The position numbers were made by a program, and so were the translations under genes. A model generated the notes under the pieces. It saw nothing but the letters and a program-made list of their open reading frames with translations, searched no databases and was not told the DNA's origin. Below are positions 23,354 through 36,420 of a stretch of 64,000 bases of DNA, one piece after another. Position 1 is the first letter of the stretch, and each line of letters begins with the position of its first letter. Origin of the DNA: Salticus scenicus (lineage: Eukaryota > Arthropoda > Arachnida > Araneae > Salticidae); assembly GCA_963930645.1 (NCBI GenBank), contig OZ005649.1:41816664-41880663 (forward strand), written 5' to 3'.

Positions 23354-23666
23354 TTAACACTTTTGCGACCGCGTATTTCTCTCTCTTTAATAGTAAGCTT
23401 CGCCTGTGGGCGTTATTTTTATGCTATAATATATCAGAAGAATTTTTTCTGTATCCATATTCATGTTACAAATGGTTATACTACATTACAATTATACTCT
23501 TTGTAATTAAAATATTTATATCCATAATATTTTCATTATAAAAATATGAATGTAGGGAATATTTTAAAGAAATATAGTAGCATGCAAATTGCAAAGAAAC
23601 GCTCGCTGGCGTAGTTACAGATTTCCAAATGACGTGAATCTATGTTAGTGGTCACGAAAGTGTTGA
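23354..23666. repeat. MITE, TTAACACTTTTGCGACC family
   Basis: TTAACACTTTTGCGACCGCG at the left and GTGGTCACGAAAGTGTTGA at the right are inverted. Internal AGTAAGCTTCGCCTGTGGGC and GCTCGCTGGCGTAGTTACAG match 19690-20006. A third, left-end-only copy begins near 45625. Probably piggyBac-derived. Non-coding. Confidence 0.55.
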
Positions 23667-24116
23667 TAAACAAATTAAATTCTAATACAATATTCATATG
23701 ATATTGATTTAGAATATCGCATTTCGTGTTCTGAAATCTGTTTTTGAGCAGTGCGCATAACAGACATATAGACTTACAAACAAATGAGAAGAAACCTTAT
23801 TATTTAGATTGATTCTGAGTACTTAAAATTTGTAATTAATGCAGAGTATTTGACTTAAGAACTGTACTTGCTCCGCCATCGCAGCTCGAAATCCTCGCCC
23901 TTTTATCAGGATACTTTGGGAAATGCGAAATTTTTTGTCTTTTCCCTACCGTTAATTTTATACAATAATTTCTATTCTGTTTAATTCTGACACATCACTG
24001 TAAAATATGGTAAATATTTGTATAAGAAATTAGTAGTAGCAATAAAGACGATAATTCCTCATTTTTGTAACTGTCCTTTAAAGAGGTTAGAGACTTCGAG
24101 TTCTGTCTACCATTTA

Positions 24117-24299
24117 CAGAGCTGCCAACCTAATCCGGCAAATTGTTTGTACCGCCCCTTTTTCTACACCAATATATTTTTAGAGTATTTGTTTTCTTAA
24201 TTCATCGTAAATATATTTGAAGAGAATTACTCTAAAAATTAAGTGGTGTAGAAAAAGGGGTGTTATTAACAATTTGCCGGATTAGGTTGGCAGCTCTGC
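24117..24299. repeat. MITE, CAGAGCTGCCAACCTAATCC ends
   Basis: Near-perfect inverted ends CAGAGCTGCCAACCTAATCC / GGATTAGGTTGGCAGCTCTG, with internal ACCGCCCCTTTTTCTACACC inverted as GGTGTAGAAAAAGGGGTG. 183 bp. Same superfamily as 38658-39067; a close copy is at 25238-25414. Confidence 0.8.
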
Positions 24300-24895
24300 A
24301 TTTATGGATTATAGAAGTAAAACTCTATGTGATCTAATCGTAAACGTAAACGGATCATATCAATTAAAATAAGAATATGATTTTCATCAATTTCATGAAA
24401 TAAAAGCTTTTTTTTATGATAAAATTTTACAGAGGTATAAGAACGCATTTTCGATTTAAGTTGTACTCTCTTGCATAGATATGTCCAGTTTCCAGTAACT
24501 ATTGACAGGCGTGTGACTATATAAAATAAAAATAATTTGTTCCTAATTTCATTTGCCGATACATTGTCGATAATAAAATAATCACTAAATATTATAAGTA
24601 TTGTACAATATATTTAGTACGATGTTTACATCTAAAATAAATTTAAACAATTTCTGCGAAATATATTTTTTCTGAGATTATATAGTGTATGATGCCAATT
24701 TCCTAGCTGAAAAAGTGTTACAACTGCGTTGATGTTGATCAAATAACAATGGAATTTGCTATGAAAGTCCAGATACAGAAATGTTAAAACTTCTTTTTTA
24801 TTACTGAGAACTGTTAGACACCACCTTTTTTCAACACCACTATGTGAAGTAATTTTCTGGAATATAAAATTACGATTAAACAAGAGGAAAATTAT

Positions 24896-24936
<41 letters not shown>

Positions 24937-25212
24937 TGTGAAAAGTGTATACTTACAAAACTCCGGAATAAATTCAAAAAGTTGGCATATCTGCTGTTTT
25001 GCAAAACGTTTTGCTGAAAACAATAAAAAGTTTCGAGAACGCGTAAAAGTCGTAATTAATTTTTTACAGGTATTGATATATTGAATTTAATTGAATTTAA
25101 GATGATAGATTTTTGAAAATTTAAAACACTTTTGAAATTGAATTACATCACAGATATGCCAACATTTCTATCTATTCCGCAATACTTATAGTACTCGTCC
25201 TTTGTTTGCACC

Positions 25213-25610
25213 ACATACCTGCCAACCATGTCACTAACAGAGCTGCCAACCTAATCCAGCAAATTGTTAGTACCGCCCCTTTTTCTAAACCACTTAATTT
25301 TTAAAGCAATTTTCTTTAAATATATTTGCGATGAATTAAGAAGAAAAAACTCTAAGAAATGACTGGTGTAGAAAAAGGGTCGGTACAATTTGCCGGATTA
25401 GGTTGGCAGCTCTACATTAATAAGCGCAAAATTGTTAACTTTTTCCACACCACTTTATTTTTAGAGTAATTCTCTCCAAATGTTATTACGATTAAATAAG
25501 AATAAATTTATTACTCTAAAAAATGAATAGTGTGAAAAAAAAAAAAAAAAAAAAAAAGGCGAGTACTACAATTTTTACGTTTATAATTAGATGGTTGGTA
25601 GGTATGTACC
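25213..25610. repeat. MITE containing a nested MITE of the same superfamily
   Basis: The outer arms CATACCTGCCAACCATGTCAC (25213) and ATGGTTGGTAGGTATG (about 25592-25607) are inverted. Between them lies a complete inner copy at 25238-25414 (CAGAGCTGCC...GGCAGCTCT). The outer right arm carries a run of about 20 A (25538-25557) in the GTGTGAAAAA...GGCG segment. Confidence 0.65.
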
Positions 25611-25780
25611 ACTTTATCTGTACTGAAATTTTCTTCAATATGTTATTACGATTAAAATACCCCTTCAGGGGCAAGGCAATTATGCCCCTTTAACATTTGC
25701 CGGGACAAAAAATTTACGAACAAGTCTAAAGCTAAAGAAATGAATGAAGTTTTTCGTCTTAATTAATGAAGAATAATTTA

Positions 25781-25821
<41 letters not shown>

Positions 25822-26206
25822 ATGAATCCTTGCAGTTAAGAATTAAAGTTGGCTTGAGAGGATTAAAATCAAAAGCCATCTGAGTTTACCAACAAGATTA
25901 GACGAAAAGAAAATAAGTGGTATTTTCGGACTAAGACAGGAATCTATATACATATATTTTAATTTTGCGGGTGAAATATTTTGCAGTTATGAATTAAAAT
26001 TAGGTGGTATAAAGTGAATCCCACCGCTCTTGATTGAGGTGAAAAAAAAAAAAATCTTTCAAGAAAAATAGTGTGAAAAAAATAACGAGATTTTACAATG
26101 CTCCAGAATAAATTAAAATGTTGGCATGTGTGAGTTCGCTTTGCATGTACGGCCAATGGATACCGAGGCCACTGTTCGTCCTATTTATAGAGATATACTT
26201 ACATAA

Positions 26207-26240
<34 letters not shown>

Positions 26241-26917
26241 TCATTTTACTATTCGATTTTCACAGACCAAATGCATTTTTACGTCGAAGAATTACGCACA
26301 TCTACTGGTTTACGGATCAATAATTCCATCTGCGTATTTATTGTCGACTCCATCTACAAAGGGTTAAAAACCTGTACTTAACTACCAGACATATTAAAAA
26401 AGTTCATCCTTATCCAAAACTACTCTTTTTGCTGACAGAATCAAATACTGTGTTTATCTTTTGCTATTTTTGTCTTAGATTATAATGTGTTATCCAGCCA
26501 TCTTAACACAATGAATCCTTTTCCTCTTCACCTATACATTTTTTACCAGTATCTCTCTTTTCTATACAGGTGTAACGTGATCAAGCTCTCTTTTGAATAT
26601 CGTCGAGGAGATCTTTTCAATGAGAAAATTATTGACGTCATCGGCTTTTCAGACGAAAGTTTAAATACACTTATCTGCTTAACCGCTAAGCGGAATTCAT
26701 TCACAGTTTTATCATAGCAAGAAATACTTTAGTAATATTATTTATTAAAATTAGGTCATTTCTTTGATAGAGATGATTATAGATAGGTAATTTTCAATTA
26801 TTATGTTATGGGTATTTAAATTACCATAGAGGTGGTACGAAGTAAATTTTTAAAGAGTTAAAAAATCAAACGTAGATATTTGGTGATAATGGAAAATCAT
26901 AATACAGGTATTATTAA

Positions 26918-27424
26918 CCCGTTAGCGCCCAGTGTTCTCATTTGAAAACAGCTAATAAAATGGCCCGTATATTTTTTGTGGTTTCTTGGAATGATTTCTG
27001 CTTTTTAGTGACAGTTTACAGCGTCACTCTAAATGATCCCTGAAAGTTTTATGTGTCTACTATTAATTATCATTTCATAATTTGGATAGTCATTTTATTA
27101 TTGTTCATTCGTCGCACATATATTTGCTTTTTGCGCAGGTATACTAACTTAAATCAAGTTTAATAATAATATATATTATAACACTTTACTTTCCAGATCT
27201 TTGTCATCATATAATAGGAAATTGATCTGTTATCTCAAAGTTTTTCTATGTCGAAGTTTTCTCGCTAGAACACTAAACGTGAATAAATCAGGATAGGCTT
27301 TAAATTTAAAACTATCTGAAGAATTGTTTAAGTTGATATATTTTACTGCCAGTTGTCTGTATTAATTTACAAGTGAAATAATCAGCTAATAATATTTTGC
27401 AAAATTAATTCGGGCGTTAACGGG
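26918..27424. mobile_element. piggyBac-like element, TTAA target
   Basis: TTAA (26914-26917 and 27425-27428) flanks inverted ends CCCGTTAGCGCCC and GGGCGTTAACGGG. 507 bp with no transposase ORF. CCC/GGG termini and TTAA duplication are piggyBac hallmarks. Confidence 0.7.
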
Positions 27425-27428
27425 TTAA

Positions 27429-28920
27429 TGAAAACTTGATTAGTATTTAATTAATATTGAGAAAGAAAAATCAATAACCATCATTTTTTTCTCCCGAATT
27501 GCTTTGCGTAGATCTTTCAGTCCTCCAGATTTGTGAAGACCACTATTTCCTTAATGAAATCTTCGACTTATTTAATTACAAAATTTCGTTATTAAAAAGA
27601 GGAATTTTTGCTAATAAAAAGGTTAGTGGTTTGAATATATCCGAGATTTTGAGAACTTTATTTATTACCTTATTTTCGTTGGATAAAGATTAATGCGCTA
27701 TTGAATTACTGTTTTAATATGTCGTAATAATAAGGATAGGGATTGTAATTTTTTTATCATATATTTTATGAGTTTTAAGATAGACAGCAGAATGTAAAAT
27801 GTAATTGCTCCCATATGCATCTCTGGATGCACGTATATGCGTATAATAAATTAGTTAATTAATGAAAATAGGAATAGGTTAGTTATTAAAAAACTAAAAA
27901 GAATTATATTAGTTGCATTTAAACAAATAAAATCTCCACTAAAAAGGTTCGTTTTCAGTGTTTAAACCAATTTAATATCACGTAAAAACATAACCTTGAA
28001 TCAGATTTATTTATTTATTTATTTTTTGTTGTTGTTAATCGCTATTCTTATTATTTTTAATTTATTTCGTAGAAGTCTCCAGTAAATTTCATAATAAATA
28101 AATAAATAAATAAACTGAGGTCCTTTTTTGACAGTCTTTATTAAAAAGAAAGAACCTCTAATATTCATAAAAGTCTACTAAGTGTCGCTAAATCATCATC
28201 ATCATCATATATATATATATATATAAAATGAACAAGCCGATGTAACGATATTTGTCATTTTTATATGTATGGGTTGCATTGCTCATTGCAATACTAGATG
28301 TGCGGTGTTGTTTACTGTTTTTTTTTTTTTTTTTTTTTTGTCCTTCCTTCTTTTTCTTTCTTTCTTTCTTTTTTTTAATGTATTTATTTTATCCCATCTA
28401 CGCCATGAATGATTTATAAAATTTCTCAACTATATTTTCAATTTGACGATAAATTATGTTAGTAAATCAAATTTTGTAATCATTTAGATTAATATGTACT
28501 ATAGAATAATGTAATAAACACAGAGAAATCTATCCTAATATAAAAATAATGTTCTGGATATCCACATATGAAAAGAAAATCTGGTGCTTAAACATATGAG
28601 AAAAAAAAGAAACTAAATTTTTATGGATATGCACATATTATCCCAATTAAGCAGAAAATTCGACAAAATTTACATAAATTAACAAATCGATGTGAACTGA
28701 TGTTTATGTCTTATTGATGCTTAATCGACGTTAATTTCTTCTAGCAACGTTACATAAAAAGAACTACTATCACAAGTGAAATTCAGTTGTATTCAAATCA
28801 ACTTTCATTTCGCATATCTATTACGTGTTAACTGCGTTTTCCCCTATTACATTTCCAAAACACTTTCCAGTGCATAATTAATTTTTAATTTAAATTTTTC
28901 TATACGTATATGAATGTCTG
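27429..28920. other. AT-rich sequence with microsatellites, no gene seen
   Basis: Contains ATTT/AAAT repeats (28006-28030, 28088-28113), a short TCA run followed by (AT)n (28190-28226), a poly-T of about 20 (28318-28339) and TTTC repeats (28350-28375). No ORF with recognisable motifs. Confidence 0.55.
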
Positions 28921-28927
28921 AAAGTAT

Positions 28928-29097
28928 CAGTTTTGCCATACTTTGCGACTTTTTTATTCTATAATCACCAATTATTTTGAGAAGTGATATTTGATATACA
29001 TAATAGGTGATTAATCGTCTATTATATATATCAAATATCACTTCTCAAAATAATTGGTGACTATAGAATAAAAAAGTCACAAAGTATGGCAACACTG
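28928..29097. repeat. MITE, near-perfect 170-bp palindrome
   Basis: CAGTTTTGCCATACTTTGCG, TTTATTCTATAATCACCAAT and GAGAAGTGATATTTGATATA on the left are inverted almost without mismatch on the right, ending GCAACACTG. It is the best-preserved member of the GTTGCCAGATCTGG family here, but its terminal 20 bases differ from the others, so it is probably a subfamily. Confidence 0.8.
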
Positions 29098-29989
29098 GAA
29101 AGGATGCCACAATAAATTTGTAAAAACGCAATTGCATCTTTTTCACAAATTCCAAAAAGTTATATTTTGGATATGTGTTAATTCATCAAGTATAAACAAC
29201 GTGTGAGTACAATGAAATGATCTCGAAAAAGCATGAGTAACATATAAGATGTAAAAATAATCGGGAACGTTCCTGAGAAATTTCTGGCTAGTACATCCTT
29301 CTCATATCTATATATTAATAGGCAAGCATAAAATTTGTAGTCCCTTTTTAACATATTAATTATGGGAGTAGAGGGTTGAAAATGGTATCATTCGAAAGGT
29401 ATGGTTAGCCGGAAGGTGCGAATACAAATATTATTTTCTTACGATGTCAAGAAGGTATTTAAAAATACATTTATTTTTTATGCATTTTCCCCCATTTTTC
29501 CCTTTTATACATGTATTCCTTTACATTAAAAAATACCTAAAAGTAGAAAGTTGTTAAATATGGCAATTTCATAAAGCTCAAATAAAACCATAGACACAGT
29601 GATTTGTATAATGTAGCATTACTACACGCAAGCGAAGTCATGACGTCACTGTCTGTTCATGGAGCCATGAAAAAGAATTTTTATGTTAATCGTCCATTGG
29701 ATTTTTTGTAAAAAATTATTAAAAATAACGGAAATTATCTGCCGATTTTAATTCCGATATTTGGGTATAGTCATATATAAGTTACTGTCTACATGTGTTT
29801 GATTGAGTTATTTTTTCTGTAAAATTGATAAAATTTTAATTTAAAATCACAAAACTCCGGGGAAAAAAATGGCAAACTTCCAGTTTCGAATGTAAACATA
29901 AACATTTCATTTCAAAGGGTGATATTTAAACAATAAATATTCAACTAATATACTAAATAAAAGGAAAATGGATTTGTTACTAACTGCTG

Positions 29990-30340
29990 AATGTATAAGT
30001 AGACAATACGGAAAAAATTTCGATTTCCGTTTTTTGCTGAATTTACATGTTTTGAGCTTTCTTTACGTTTCAATTAACTGAAATTGGCTACTTATTTTTT
30101 AAAATAGTCTTTATTGCTAGCTTTTGTGGGTAGAAGTAGCAAGTAGAAGATACATAAAAACTTTTGATTTCCGGTTTTCGATGAATTTACACGTTTTGAG
30201 ATTTCCTTGCATTTTAATTAAGTGAAATTGTCTACTTATTTTTATTTTTTAAAAAGTGGACTTATTATTCTTTCCTCTGCATATATAAGTAGAAAATATA
30301 AGATTCAGAAAAGTTTTAGATTTTCGGTTTTCGACAATCC
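29990..30340 (+). repeat. Tandem repeat, about 145-bp period
   Basis: Three diverged units contain TAAGTAGA(A/C)AATA, GATTTCCGGTTTTCGATGAA and ACACGTTTTGAG, starting near 29995, 30137 and 30287. No associated termini are seen. Confidence 0.6.
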
Positions 30341-30600
30341 GCGTTTGTAATGATCGATAGATGTCGCTCTCTGAACTGCAGTTGTTAGTAAATATCAGAG
30401 CCACGTGGATTTATAATTGTTCTTTCTCCGCCATTACATCATGGAAAATCGATTGCATAATATGATGATATGAAGTGGTGTGATAATTTCACCTTAGCCC
30501 ACCAGAGGGCGAGCATTTCATTACAATCACGGATTGACGCAGCTGTATTGAAATTGCATTCCGTTTGGAACAAGGCAATAACTTTGTTTTGCCTCGCTTT

Positions 30601-30601
<1 letters not shown>

Positions 30602-30633
<32 letters not shown>
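30602..30633 (+). repeat. Poly-A tract of about 32 bp
   Basis: It follows a roughly 250-bp GC-richer segment (about 30340-30600) with no inverted ends. This could be a retroposed sequence with its A tail, but no target duplication or promoter box was found. Confidence 0.4.
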
Positions 30634-30637
<4 letters not shown>

Positions 30638-31368
30638 TCGAGTTTTGACCACTGGGCGATACTAGTATATATAAAGACACTTAATGCTTTGAAGTAACTA
30701 ATGTAAAAATAATTGTAAACGTGATTTTGCTAAGCGCACTTAATGTATCTAGTTTTATAAAAATCGAAACTGTGAAACTGTTATATCTTTTGTAAAATGA
30801 AACAAAATTAATTTTAAAGGAAGGGCAAAATATTTTTACTCCACGTTTTTAGATGTTCATAATTATAGAGACAATCACGATTTTTCCGTTTCATTTAACT
30901 TACGAGTGAATAAATTGCAGTTGATATCCAAATTTTTAACTGCGGGACTAGATTAATTCATAAAGTTTAATTTTTTCTCTTACTGATAATTCTTAGAGAG
31001 AGAGATGATCAGTTGTGAACTGCTGGTTTGATAAAAGATCTGGTGAAAAAATAGAGTTTTCTTGCAGAGATCGAAGACTCGTAATCCATATTACTGCTCT
31101 TCTAAAAATTTCTGACGCTGAATTTGCTAGCAATTTTAGCGGAAAGGTTTGGGGTCTACAATTACACATGTTCAAAATAATAAATAATATGTTGAAATGA
31201 ATAAAAGACCAGCAATAACCAATAATCGAAAAATGACGGAAAAAGCATATGTGTTAAAATGTAATACAGTATGAAATAATAAAATGTTGCATTTTATGAT
31301 GAAAAATGTTTCATTGTTGATTGACCAAATGGTTTTAACAGCTATTGGTACGATCTCTGGAGGAAGAT

Positions 31369-31370
<2 letters not shown>

Positions 31371-31402
<32 letters not shown>
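31371..31402 (+). repeat. (TG)n microsatellite
   Basis: About 15 TG units, followed by a GGGGGAGGGAGG stretch. No further structure. Confidence 0.9.
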
Positions 31403-31404
<2 letters not shown>

Positions 31405-31918
31405 GGGGAGGGAGGAATTTTTTTTCCGAAAGGACTGAGATTTTTGCTGTACTTCTAGAACAGTAAAAAATGGTTTGAAGAAAGAGATTTCAGTATTTTT
31501 TCCTTTCCCGTTACCTATAAGTTGAAAAATGCTGAACGTATCATATTAGAACAATGCATTTAAGTCGAAGGCAATTTTAGTTCATTTGAAGATATTGAGA
31601 ATAGCATCTATGCTGTACGAAATTGTATTGGAATTAAATAATGAAAAAAAAAATGCCAGTCAGAATGTCTGACTGTTTAACCATGAAAAGAGGACCCACA
31701 AAATTAAATTAAAAGAACAACTGAAAAAAAAAAAAAAAAGAAAAGATGAATAATCGAACTGTCCTTATAATTATGAAAGCATGCTAAAGCATCTTTTGAC
31801 CTTATTGATATAAATTGATATAGAAAATCGATAAATTTTTATAAATAACATCTGCTAATGTAATTCAAATTGATAAAAAATATATTTATTTAAATAATAG
31901 TTTTCAGTATCCAGTTAA

Positions 31919-32207
31919 CCCTTATCACTCGTATGTCCCTTCTGAGCGGACATTAAAAAATCGAGCCACGCCTTAAGGTGTTCCTCTGGAAATGAAATGT
32001 TATTTTTCTAAAACGTGTAACTATAGGCTACCTTTCGGCTACCGGAAAATTTTAACAGAAAGATTTATGTTATTTAATGAAGTAAAATAAGACAAATTAT
32101 TACAATTTTTCGGTAGCCAAAAGGTAGTATGTTGGAAACTATACGAGTGACGTTTTAAAGGAACGCCAAAAGGCGTCTCTTACGGAAACTATGCCGAGCG
32201 CAAAGGG
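31919..32207. mobile_element. piggyBac-like MITE, TTAA target
   Basis: TTAA (31915-31918, 32208-32211) flanks ends CCCTTATCACTCG and CGAGCGCAAAGGG. Internal inverted words include AAAACGTGTAACTATAGGCTACCTTTCGGCTACC-like pairs (TAGCCTAC.. against GGTAGCCAAAAGGTAG). 289 bp, non-coding. Confidence 0.6.
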
Positions 32208-32313
32208 TTAAAGTAGAAAAACTGTTGTCCTTATAATTATGAGAACCTATGTAATGTACAGATTTTTACCAGCCTTATTTCTAGAATAAACTTCAAAAGC
32301 TCCTCCCATTGTA

Positions 32314-35300
32314 CAGTCACCCAAAAAAAAAACGCCACCCCCCCACCTAATTTCGCCGTAAATTATCGTAGAAACATTTGACTGGTACCGATCGATTTGT
32401 AATAACGTCTAGTTTATAACGGTATAGTTAAATTTTGCCTAAGGGGTCGTCTACATATTAAAACTGGCATTAACTTCATTTTCTTCAATGGCTACCCCTA
32501 TTTTTGACTTCATATTCAGATTTCTGAGATCAAGGCGGTTCGAAAAACATACCTATTCATATACCTTAAATCAATTTTAAATAGAGTTACACGTGAAAAT
32601 GTATTAGGGGTCCGTCTATACATTTAGAAAATATAAATCACGATCTACCACACAGTACACATTATTTATTAAGTTTCACACCGGAAAAAAATTTCAGAAA
32701 TGTTAATTATAAAATAAAAAAAATGACTAATTCACAGAACTTTCTGAGTTAGTTTATGAATTAAAAGATTTTTATTGGTTTCTATTGATTAAACATCAGA
32801 TAGTTCACTTCATACGAAGAAAATTAAATAGCTTGAATAGATATTAAAATATCTATCAAAAGAAAAAAAAAAAAAAAAAAAAAAGATGAATGGTTTTAAA
32901 TTTGTTTGAAAATTCAAAATTATTTTAACTCAAGCTGCCGTATAATTGTCTGAAACGGCGGCACTCAACCTGGTTCCCACGGCCGTTTCACAGTGACAAT
33001 GGGAGTTTGTTCTGATACTGCATTACTCTCATTCAATTGACTTCTACTGCAATTGACTTTTTTAAAATATTAAAACAGATTTTTTTTTTTATTTATTTAT
33101 TTATTTTTTTAATTAATTATTATTATTTTTTTTTTTTCATGACATTATTAAAAACTTTTACGTAAATCTCCACGATATTCTTTTGCTTTTATATTTCATA
33201 ATGTGTAACAAATTAATATGTAAAATAATAAATCCTACTACTTAATGTGATGTTATAAAATTCTACACTTTAACACAGATACCGAAGTGGACGGTGGGTG
33301 TAGAAAGGCTGACTACCCTTAATCTAAATCTTCACTTGAAAAGGTCAAAATGTTACATAACTCTTTTTTTTTTTTTAAGGAAAAAAGAAGAAGATAAGGA
33401 GGAGAAAGACGGATCAAAACGAATATAAAGCATATTAAACGTTAATACCCTTTAAACACTGGGAAAAGGCGGGGTTTTGTATTGTGTGTCATTTGGGAGC
33501 TGTAGAGTGCCAGAAAATTACTTTATGTAATAAAACTTTTCATTTAAAGGGTATTTAAAGCAGCATTATATTTAATACATAGAGTATTCAGAAAAAAAAT
33601 ACCATTCATCTGGTTCATGAAAAATAAAGAACATTTTCTGGCATTGCTCTATGTATATACATTCTTGTCAACCTATCACGGAAGATTACTGGTCCCGCCC
33701 CTTTCCGTACATTTTTTTCACATCAGTCTTTTTAGAGCCGTGTCAGCCATCGGTGGCTGACACTGATCTTTCCATTTAGGCTAAGTCAGCCGGCAGTGTA
33801 AAATATGATATAAAACTACAGAACTTACATAGTTTTAAGTAATTACTGACAATTTATTTAAAATTTACTTCATGTTTTTTTTTTTTTTTTTTAAATAGGA
33901 TTTTTATAGGATTATATCGTTAAGGCCTAATGGGGTTTATTGAAACTTGATAAACATAACACGCTTCTAAGCAGCACGTGTGGCCTGAATGGGATTTCCA
34001 TAAGAATTCGCGTGGCGCTCAATAAGTTAATCGTAAATGTATTTGAAGTTAATTACTCTAAAAATTAAATTGTGTACACACAGGGGCGGGAACTAACAAT
34101 GTTACGGGTTAGGTTGGCAAGTATGCATATATATTTTGCTTGATTTATAAAAATTTATAACACATTTTCTTCTTTTTTTTTTTTAGTATTTTGTGTTTAT
34201 ACCTCTCATTAAAAATAAATACAATATTCATATATAAACATTTCCATACAGTAATGTATATAAACATATTGATTAAAGAAGATTTGTTGATATTATATAA
34301 TTATTCTTCTATCTGTATAGTATATTAACACAAATATATTTTGTAAATTTCGTAGCATCGAAAAACAGCAACATAGCTTCCATATCAAGGCTTAATGTAA
34401 ATAGCCACGCCTTTTCACAAATTTTCTAAAACTTTATAATATAAAGCAAAATAATTTTGCATATTTGTAATTAAATCATTTAAGTTTTGTCTTCAATAAT
34501 CGATGTAGTAAATACCATTGTGATTTACGTATACCAGCGTCACATACAGAGTCAAATAGGAATATGCAAATTTGTCTTTTTTTTAAAATAGTGTTTCAGT
34601 GAATCAGAGGCGGGGCTTCTTTTCTTTTGAAATTCTTTCACAATCCCTCGCCTACATTGTGGTAACTTTACAAAAACATGCCAATTTGTATAATAAACAT
34701 CGAAATATTGCTTAGGAAACAATAAAAATAACATAAAGGTAAATTAAAATAGTTTTCCGTCAAATTATATACAAACATTTACTTACAGAGGATACAGATT
34801 TATAACAAGTGACGGCCCCCTAACAGGAATAAAAAGTGAAATATCACTGTAACTCAAAAAATAATGTTAGGAACGACCTGTAAATTTGGAAACCTATGTT
34901 TTTGATGATGCCCGTTCTATTCGTGCAAAAATTAACATAGGTCATAATTCATAATTTTTTCAAATATGAATTTATTAATAATTTTCATAATTCAAAAAAT
35001 GTTTTTTTAGCAAAAATTTGCATGGAATATGTTTGGGTTACTTCATTCTAACGAATAAAAAAAACAGAATTTAAATATCATAATTATTTCGGAAGATATG
35101 ATTTAATGTTTGTCACATTCATTTAACATTAGCACCCCCAAACTTTGACAGCTTATAACTCTATGAAAAATTGAGCGAAATATATAAACTATACCATTTT
35201 CCGTGATGATTTGATCCAAAGAATTCAAATAAATTATAAAAAATGGGGGTCACCATTGAAAAAAATGAAGTTGATGTCAGTTTTAATATGTAGACGCCCC

Positions 35301-35430
35301 CCTAAGTAAAATCTAACTATAACATTACAAACTAGACGTTATTACAAACTGAATGGTACCAGTCGCATGTTTCTACGATAATTTACGGCAAAATTAGGGG
35401 GGGGGGTGGCGTTTTTTTTTTGGGTGACTG
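32314..35430. mobile_element. 3.1-kb DNA transposon with long inverted repeats, no transposase
   Basis: The ends CAGTCACCCAAAAAAAAAAC and its inverse GTTTTTTTTTTGGGTGACTG are flanked by TA (32312-32313, 35431-35432). Inverted repeats extend about 180 bp (GCCGTAAATTATCGTAGAAAC, AACGGTATAGTT, AAACTGGCATTAACTTCATT). Termini and target fit Tc1/mariner-type elements with long repeats. No ORF resembles a transposase. At least one MITE (33663-34128) is nested inside. About 800 bp of the right part recurs inverted at 45760-46570. Confidence 0.75.
33663..34128. repeat. MITE (TTGCCAAC superfamily) with internal insertion
   Basis: The left arm ATTCTTGTCAACCTATCACG, with GGTCCCGCCCCTTTCCGTAC, is inverted at the right as GGGGCGGGAACTAACAAT and GGGTTAGGTTGGCAAGTATG. 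About 290 bp starting GTGTCAGCCATCGGTGGCTG (itself a hairpin) separates the arms and looks like a separate insertion. Confidence 0.55.
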
Positions 35431-35971
35431 TACCTTGAAATTAGTCCTATTGTTTGAACCATTCGTGTACTTTTCGCTTGCTTTAAATCTGTTCTACAAG
35501 ATTCAAAATTTATATCGTTTTTAATATTCTTAGATAGATATTATTACTTTAAATTGATATTAAATAATAATAATTGGATTAAAAAACTCCTGGAAATAAT
35601 AACCTTAAAATAATTATAAAAATAGTAATAAAACCATACTTTTCTGCATATCACACTATTTAAAATATCTTTATATTCCAAAATATCTTTACATTCCGTT
35701 AACTATCTTCAGGGAAATGATGTACATAAATTATAAACATAGATAAAATTAAGCCGTTCTTGGATATTACAAACACAATTCATAAAGAAATTAATACGTG
35801 ATTACATAACTTATATAAAAAACACTCTGTATACATCTTAAAATGAATTAAAAACAACTAAATAAATCACAATCATGCACATTACAAGAAAAATAAAGCT
35901 CTTTAATAAAGCGGACTCAAAGTATCACACTGCAGGGTTGCCAGAATAAACAATAACAGGGATACATTAAA

Positions 35972-36420
35972 TTATTTTAAGTTTAAGAAACGAAGCCAAC
36001 TTGAAGGGGGGGGGGGGGAGTTAATGGATAATGTATCATGACAAATTTCGGATTTCCTTTTTATAATTTCAAAAGATTCATAAAGTAGAGGTTGGTTTCT
36101 ATTGTTAGTATTATAAATTATTCGGGCATTTTCAAAATCAGGTTCGATGGGATTAGTTTTATAAGTACGTGAAAAAACAGTGCAAGATCTGTTATATTTT
36201 AAATCTGCTATATGTTCTTTCATTCTATCATTAAAAGGTCTATTGGTCATTCCTATATAATAGTTAGTTTTATTATCAATTTTATTGGGATTCGATAAAC
36301 ACCTGTTTTTAATTTAGAAGGAGGGGGATCTAATTTCTTAGAAAAGTAATGAATTTAATTTTAGTGGAGCTTTAGCAACAAGAGGAACATTATTATTAAT
36401 TAATTTAGAAAATCCTTCAT
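35972..36420 (-). pseudogene. Penelope-like C-terminal GIY-YIG endonuclease fragment
   Basis: The longest open part (36250 down to 35972) reads MTNRPFNDRMKEHIADLKYN and ends SWLRFLNLK. It is homologous to the plus-strand copy at 44237-44500. Upstream on the minus strand the sequence continues in other frames through the ACAGGTGTTTATCGAATCC region, equivalent to GVYEIP in the other copy, and the FSKLINNNV region, so at least one frameshift is present. The GIY-YIG domain nicks target DNA for target-primed reverse transcription. This copy is truncated and frameshifted, hence inactive. Confidence 0.75.

Noticed and set aside
29636..29652. TGACGTCA as a CRE-type regulatory site
   Set aside because: An 8-bp palindrome is expected by chance in 64 kb and no promoter or gene lies nearby.
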